A stretch of 16,282 bases of DNA, taken from positions 1 to 16,282 of the forward strand of contig CABRNK010000033.1 in NCBI GenBank assembly GCA_902472305.1. The letters run 5' to 3'. Under the pieces are notes generated by a model. The model saw only the letters and a program-made list of their open reading frames with translations. It made no database searches and was not told where the DNA came from. Position 1 is the stretch's first letter. Every line of letters starts with the position of its first letter. The translations under genes were made by a program, and so were the position numbers. Source of the stretch: Hominenteromicrobium sp900549945. Its GTDB lineage: Bacteria > Bacillota > Clostridia > Oscillospirales > Acutalibacteraceae. Positions 12,713 to 16,282 of this stretch are shown here, in pieces.

Positions 12713-13792
12713 ATGAAAAAGTATAATGTCGGCATCATCGGCTGCACAGGCATGGTCGGCCAGCGCTTTGCCACGCTGCTCGAGAACCACCCGTGGTTTC
12801 AGGTTACCGCACTCGCGGCTTCGGCCCGTTCGGCCGGTAAGACGTATAAAAGCGTCGTGGAAAAGCGCTGGGCCATGAAAAATCCGATCCCGGCCGCGCT
12901 CTGCGATACGGTCGTTCTCGACGCCACCGCAGACATCGACGAGATCGTCTCAAAGGTCGATTTTGTTTTCTGCGCCGTCGATATGAAGAAAGAGGAGATC
13001 CGCGCGCTTGAGGAGGCCTACGCCAAAAAGGAGTGCCCGGTCATCTCGAACAACAGCGCGCACCGCGGCACGCCGGACGTCCCGATGATCGTGCCGGAGA
13101 TCAACGCCGAACACGCCGAAGTCATCGAGGCGCAGAGAAAGCGCCTCGGCACAAAGCGCGGCTTCATCGCCGTCAAGTCGAACTGCTCGCTGCAGAGTTA
13201 TGTGCCGGCGATTCACCCGCTGATGGATCTCGGCGTCACGAAGGTGCTCGCCTGCACGTATCAGGCCATCTCCGGCGCCGGCAAAACCTTTGAGACATAC
13301 CCCGACATTCTCGACAACGTGATTCCTTACATCGGCGGCGAGGAGGAAAAGTCCGAGCAGGAGCCGATGAAGATCTGGGGCCACATCGAAAACGGGGAGA
13401 TCGTCAACGCCTCTGCCCCCTCGATCACCGCGCAGTGCTTCCGCGTGCCGGTTTCCGACGGGCACACGGCGGCAGTGTTCATGTCCCTTGAAAAGAAGGC
13501 GCCTGCCGAGGAGATTATCCGCCGCTGGACCGAATTCCGCGGCCCCGCACAGGAGCTCGAGCTGCCGAGCGCGCCGAAGCAGTTCCTGCACTACTTCACC
13601 GAGGCGGACCGCCCGCAGGCGAAGCTCGACCGCGATCTTGAGGGCGGCATGGCTGTTTCGATCGGCCGCCTCCGCCCCGACACCCAGTACGATTACAAAT
13701 TCGTCTGCCTTTCGCACAACACGCTGCGCGGCGCGGCCGGCGGCGGCGTTCTGATGGCGGAGCTCCTCGCCAAGAAGGGCTATTTCGACTGA
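12713..13792 (+). CDS. asd: Aspartate-semialdehyde dehydrogenase, archaeal/fungal type
   Basis: A 359-residue cytoplasmic enzyme that reduces aspartyl-4-phosphate to aspartate semialdehyde with NADPH, the branch-point step of the aspartate family. The N-terminal Rossmann motif is GIIGCTGMVGQRF (7-19); the acyl-enzyme cysteine is C158 in KSNCSLQ; H251 in SDGHTAAV fits the catalytic histidine. The length and the motifs ISNNSAHR (111-118) and PEIN (128-131) are those of the archaeal/fungal subclass rather than the shorter E. coli type, a form that also occurs in Clostridia. The ATG at 12713 follows GGGTGA. First gene after the lysine riboswitch; dapA begins 28 bases after its stop. Confidence 0.95.
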   Translation: MKKYNVGIIGCTGMVGQRFATLLENHPWFQVTALAASARSAGKTYKSVVEKRWAMKNPIPAALCDTVVLDATADIDEIVSKVDFVFCAVDMKKEEIRALEEAYAKKECPVISNNSAHRGTPDVPMIVPEINAEHAEVIEAQRKRLGTKRGFIAVKSNCSLQSYVPAIHPLMDLGVTKVLACTYQAISGAGKTFETYPDILDNVIPYIGGEEEKSEQEPMKIWGHIENGEIVNASAPSITAQCFRVPVSDGHTAAVFMSLEKKAPAEEIIRRWTEFRGPAQELELPSAPKQFLHYFTEADRPQAKLDRDLEGGMAVSIGRLRPDTQYDYKFVCLSHNTLRGAAGGGVLMAELLAKKGYFD

Positions 13793-13820
13793 TTTTCAGC
13801 TTCAGGAGGTTTTTTTCTGC

Positions 13821-14711
13821 ATGAAAAAGGTTATTTTTACGGGCTCCGGCGTCGCGCTCGTCACGCCGTTCAACCCGGATATGTCGGTCAACTACGAAGC
13901 ACTTGAGCGGCTGATCGAGTACCAGATCGAAAACGGCACCGATGCGATCATCACCTGCGGCACGACCGGCGAGGCGGCGACGCTTTCCGGCGAGGAGCAC
14001 ACGAAGGTCATCGATTTCACGATCAAAAAGGTAAATGGGCGCATCCCAGTTATCGCCGGCACCGGCAGCAACGACACACGGTTTGCCGTCGAGCTTTCCC
14101 AGGAGGCGGAAGCGCTCGGCGCAGACGGCCTCCTGCTCGTCACGCCGTACTACAACAAGACCTCGCAGCGCGGGCTGATCGAGAGCTTTAACTGCATCGC
14201 GGACAGCGTGCATATCCCCTGCGTCGTCTACAACGTCCCCGGCCGCACCGGCCTCAACATTCTGCCCGAAACGTATTGCGAGCTTTCAAAGCACCCGAAC
14301 ATCGTCGCCACCAAGGAGGCGAACCACGATGTCTCCGCGCTGGCCAAGACCATGCAGCTCTGCGGCGATGAACTCGCGGTTTACTCGGGCGAGGATGTGC
14401 AGACCCTGCCGATCCTCGCGATGGGCGGCAAGGGCGTCATCTCCGTTTTCGCGAACGTCCTGCCCAAGGAGATGCACGAGCTCGCCGCGGCGACGCTCGA
14501 GGGCCGGCTCGCGGACGCGCGCGCGATGACGAGCCGCTATGTCGACCTGATGAACGCCCTGTTCATGGACGTCAACCCGATCCCCGTCAAGGCGGCGCTC
14601 AATATGATGGGCTTTGACTGCGGCCGCTGCCGCCTGCCGCTCACCGATATGTCGGCGCCGATGCTCGGGAAGCTGCGCGCCGCGCTGGGCGAGCACGTAA
14701 AACTCGCGTAA
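13821..14711 (+). CDS. dapA: 4-hydroxy-tetrahydrodipicolinate synthase
   Basis: A 296-residue TIM-barrel aldolase that condenses pyruvate with aspartate semialdehyde, the first step committed to lysine and diaminopimelate. Active-site features are all present: GTTGE (47-51), TPYYNK (108-113), catalytic Y137 in YNVPGRTG with R142, and the Schiff-base lysine K165 in ATKEA. AGGAGGT (13804-13810) precedes ATG 13821. Second gene of the operon. A stable terminator-like hairpin follows its stop, so dapB may be made at a lower level. Lysine control is expected mainly through the riboswitch; whether the enzyme is itself lysine-inhibited cannot be judged here. Confidence 0.97.
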   Translation: MKKVIFTGSGVALVTPFNPDMSVNYEALERLIEYQIENGTDAIITCGTTGEAATLSGEEHTKVIDFTIKKVNGRIPVIAGTGSNDTRFAVELSQEAEALGADGLLLVTPYYNKTSQRGLIESFNCIADSVHIPCVVYNVPGRTGLNILPETYCELSKHPNIVATKEANHDVSALAKTMQLCGDELAVYSGEDVQTLPILAMGGKGVISVFANVLPKEMHELAAATLEGRLADARAMTSRYVDLMNALFMDVNPIPVKAALNMMGFDCGRCRLPLTDMSAPMLGKLRAALGEHVKLA

Positions 14712-14722
14712 GCCCTGCCTAT

Positions 14723-14767
14723 AAGGCGGCCTTTCCCGCTGTATCAGGCGTGCAGGGCCGCCTTTTT
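14723..14767 (+). terminator. Intercistronic terminator between dapA and dapB
   Basis: AAGGCGGCC (14723-14731) pairs perfectly with GGCCGCCTT (14756-14764), and the T-run extends to 14767. An alternative helix GCCCTGC (14712-14718) with GCAGGGC (14752-14758) uses part of the same 3' arm, so the two are mutually exclusive. No second promoter is evident before dapB, so partial read-through or controlled antitermination is expected. Confidence 0.75.
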
Positions 14768-14802
14768 CATAACGGATCTCTCAAAGATAAGGACTGATAA
14801 AA

Positions 14803-15555
14803 TTGGTTAGAATTCTTCTCTGCGGATGCTTCGGCAAGATGGGGCGCGCCGTGCAGCAGCTCGTCGCCGACCGTACGGACTGCACGATCGCGGCGGGCGT
14901 GGATCTGATCCGCGACGCTTCCGCCGCTTTTCCAAATTACACGCAGATCGAGGCGGTCGAGGAGCCGGTCGACGTCATCGTCGATTTCTCCCACCCCTCC
15001 CTCCTCACGCCGATCCTCAGCTACGCCGCGCAGAAGGGCGGCATTCCCGCCGTGCTCTGCACGACCGGCTACAGCGCAGAGCAGGTGGAAGCGCTGAAGG
15101 CCGCCGCGCAGACGCAGCCCGTCTTTTATTCGCGCAACATGTCGCTCGGCATCAACCTTTTGATCGAGCTTTCTAAAAAGGCGGCCAAGGTACTCGGCGG
15201 CCAGTTCGACATCGAGATCATCGAGAAGCACCACAACCAGAAGATTGACGCGCCGAGCGGCACGGCGCTCATGCTGGCCGACGCCATCGCCGGCGTGCGC
15301 GACGGCGAAACGCAGTATGTGTACGACCGCCACGCCCAGCGGAAAAAGCGCGGGAAGAGCGAGATCGGCCTGCACGCCGTCCGCGGCGGCACGATCGTCG
15401 GCGAGCACGAGGTCATTTTCGCCGGCAATCACGAGGTGATCACGCTCTCGCATTCTGCGCAGTCGAAGGAGCTTTTCGCGACCGGCGCGGTCAACGCCGC
15501 GGTTTATATGTGCGGCAAGGCGCCCGGCCTGTACGATATGTCTGATATGATCTGA
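14803..15555 (+). CDS. dapB: 4-hydroxy-tetrahydrodipicolinate reductase
   Basis: A 250-residue reductase that uses NAD(P)H to convert the DapA product to tetrahydrodipicolinate. The nucleotide-binding motif is GCFGKMG (8-14); the substrate and catalytic segment is EKHHNQKIDAPSGTA (141-155), with H143/H144 and K147 matching the E. coli His and Lys pair. Other family markers are DFSHP (61-65), TTGY (87-90) and SRNMSLGINLL (110-120). It starts with TTG at 14803 behind AAGGA; no ATG is suitably placed. The N-terminal domain is slightly compact compared with the 273-residue E. coli enzyme, usual for Firmicutes. It is 91 bases after dapA, with the intercistronic terminator between, and 19 bases before the ACT gene. 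Confidence 0.96.
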   Translation: MVRILLCGCFGKMGRAVQQLVADRTDCTIAAGVDLIRDASAAFPNYTQIEAVEEPVDVIVDFSHPSLLTPILSYAAQKGGIPAVLCTTGYSAEQVEALKAAAQTQPVFYSRNMSLGINLLIELSKKAAKVLGGQFDIEIIEKHHNQKIDAPSGTALMLADAIAGVRDGETQYVYDRHAQRKKRGKSEIGLHAVRGGTIVGEHEVIFAGNHEVITLSHSAQSKELFATGAVNAAVYMCGKAPGLYDMSDMI

Positions 15556-15574
15556 GAAAGGGGGGAATAAACAG

Positions 15575-16030
15575 ATGGGTACAACGCAAATCAGCACGGT
15601 CAGCGGCATTACGCTGGTCACCTTGCAGGGCAGTCCGGCCACGACCACCTTCATGGCCGACGTGTTCGAGCGCATTTCCGCGCTGAAGGTCAACATCGAT
15701 ATGATCTCTATGCCGCCGAATCACGGCGCAAATGCGGGCCTCTCCTTCACGATCTCCGATCAGGATCTCATCGACGTGCTCGCGCTGATGAACACGCTGA
15801 AAACAGAAACCGGCATCAAGGTAATCGTGAGCAGCGTCAACCACAAGATCTCCGTCTACGATCCCCAGATGAAAAACACGCCCGGCATGGCCGCGCGCGT
15901 ATTCAGCGCGATCGCCTCGAGCGACGCGGATATCCGGCTGATCACAACCTCCGAGGTGGAGATCTCCTTCCTCGTCACCGAAGCGGATTACGACACGGTT
16001 CTCGAGGCCATCGAAAACGCTGTGGAATAA
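15575..16030 (+). CDS. Free-standing tandem ACT protein resembling aspartokinase regulatory domain
   Basis: A 151-residue protein made almost only of two ACT domains. ACT1 (about 10-80) has VNIDMISMPP (39-48) and LSFTISDQDL (56-65); ACT2 (about 85-150) has KNTPGMAARVFSAIAS (100-115) and ITTSEVEISFLVTEADY (123-139). These are the signatures of the C-terminal lysine/threonine-binding half of aspartokinase, but the kinase domain is absent. GGGGGG before ATG 15575 is the ribosome binding site. It is the last gene of the lysine operon, followed by a strong terminator. It may act as a regulatory subunit for an aspartokinase encoded elsewhere, as the separate beta subunit does in Bacillus aspartokinase II, or as an independent amino-acid sensor; both are inference. 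Confidence 0.85.
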   Translation: MGTTQISTVSGITLVTLQGSPATTTFMADVFERISALKVNIDMISMPPNHGANAGLSFTISDQDLIDVLALMNTLKTETGIKVIVSSVNHKISVYDPQMKNTPGMAARVFSAIASSDADIRLITTSEVEISFLVTEADYDTVLEAIENAVE

Positions 16031-16038
16031 AACAAGCG

Positions 16039-16072
16039 GGGCTTCGGCCGTTTTTTGCGCCCGAAGCCCTTT
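16039..16072 (+). terminator. Intrinsic terminator of the lysine operon
   Basis: GGGCTTCGG (16039-16047) pairs perfectly with CCGAAGCCC (16061-16069) over a 13-base loop and is followed by TTTCTGTTTTATTT. It begins 8 bases after the ACT gene's stop codon. Confidence 0.9.
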
Positions 16073-16088
16073 CTGTTTTATTTAGGGC

Positions 16089-16116
16089 TTGATTTTTCTC
16101 CAAAATACGATATAAT
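16089..16116 (+). promoter_or_regulatory. Promoter of the tRNA-Leu gene
   Basis: TTGATT (16089-16094), 16 bp, perfect TATAAT (16111-16116). It is about 20 bases upstream of the mature tRNA 5' end, so the tRNA is transcribed independently of the lysine operon. Confidence 0.75.
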
Positions 16117-16137
16117 AAATCAGTCGATATTATTTTT

Positions 16138-16220
16138 GCGGGCATGGCGGAATTGGCAGACGCGCCAGATTTAGGTTCTGGTACCTCGGTGTGCAGGTTC
16201 AAATCCTGTTGCCCGCACCA
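16138..16220 (+). tRNA. tRNA-Leu (anticodon UAG)
   Basis: The acceptor stem GCGGGCA (16138-16144) pairs with TGCCCGC (16210-16216), followed by discriminator A (16217) and an encoded CCA (16218-16220). The anticodon stem CCAGA/TCTGG (16165-16169 and 16177-16181) holds loop TTTAGGT with anticodon TAG at 16172-16174, reading CUA and probably other CUN codons. A long variable arm follows and the T-arm is GCAGG-TTCAAAT-CCTGT, as expected for a class II leucine tRNA. It is a single gene, with its own promoter and terminator. Confidence 0.97.
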
Positions 16221-16227
16221 TGATGGA

Positions 16228-16256
16228 GTGACAAAAAAGATGTCACCCAATTTTTC
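16228..16256 (+). terminator. Terminator of the tRNA-Leu gene
   Basis: GTGACA (16228-16233) pairs with TGTCAC (16241-16246) around a 7-base A-rich loop, followed by CCAA and TTTTTCTT. It starts 7 bases after the tRNA CCA end. The stem is short, but position and T-run fit. Confidence 0.75.
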
Positions 16257-16282
16257 TTAGTATTCATGCGGGTTTTCGGGCT

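Noticed and set aside
12681..12716. 11-codon leader peptide before asd
   Set aside because: GGAAAGG abuts its ATG with no spacing and it lacks lysine-rich codons, so a translated attenuator peptide is weakly supported; kept only as a remark.
14767..15696. 309-codon minus-strand frame opposite dapB
   Set aside because: Shadow of dapB; no ribosome binding site, and it spans dapB and the start of the ACT gene without motif support.
15975..16250. Minus-strand frame reading QQDLNLH through the tRNA-Leu gene
   Set aside because: This peptide is a familiar artefact of translating the antisense of a tRNA-Leu; the tRNA fold is complete.

Overview
The window looks like a chromosomal piece of a GC-rich Clostridia/Firmicutes genome, probably near the Oscillospiraceae/Ruminococcaceae (inference). 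The signs are strong purine-rich ribosome binding sites, frequent TTG and GTG starts, sigma-A type promoters, a lysine (L-box) riboswitch, an archaeal/fungal-type aspartate-semialdehyde dehydrogenase, an iron-sulfur flavoprotein and ferredoxin-like oxidoreductases that suit an anaerobe. No transposase, integrase, phage gene or CRISPR array is visible.

Layout: (1) 1-340 is non-coding. It has two overlapping palindromes and a strong promoter firing leftward out of the window. (2) 341-4152, minus strand: a small lipoprotein gene with an apparent frameshift; a redox operon of an Isf-like iron-sulfur flavoprotein, a flavodoxin and a ferredoxin-tailed aldo/keto reductase; then, upstream, a LysR regulator. 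(3) 4287-10345, minus strand: a response regulator and histidine kinase, followed by an ABC-2 transporter of ATPase, a permease fused to an extracellular M1-like zinc metallopeptidase, and a second permease. An identical 14-bp box lies upstream of both the regulator gene and the ATPase gene, which suggests that the two-component system drives itself and the transporter. (4) 10421-11062, minus strand: two tiny uncharacterised genes, one apparently frameshifted, behind a promoter embedded in a helically phased GGAA/TTCC array. (5) 11258-12298, minus strand: queA. (6) 12360-16072, plus strand: lysine biosynthesis operon (promoter, lysine riboswitch, terminator, asd, dapA, dapB, and a free-standing tandem-ACT protein resembling the regulatory half of aspartokinase). 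(7) 16089-16256: tRNA-Leu(UAG) with its own promoter and terminator.

How the genes work together: asd, dapA and dapB catalyse consecutive steps from aspartyl phosphate to tetrahydrodipicolinate. They are repressed by lysine through the riboswitch, and the ACT protein may add allosteric lysine sensing to an aspartokinase encoded elsewhere. The most unusual unit is the two-component-controlled peptidase/ABC transporter. The peptidase should face outward, so it may process or sense peptides at the cell surface next to the transporter. The architecture has been seen in database annotations to my knowledge, but I know of no established function.
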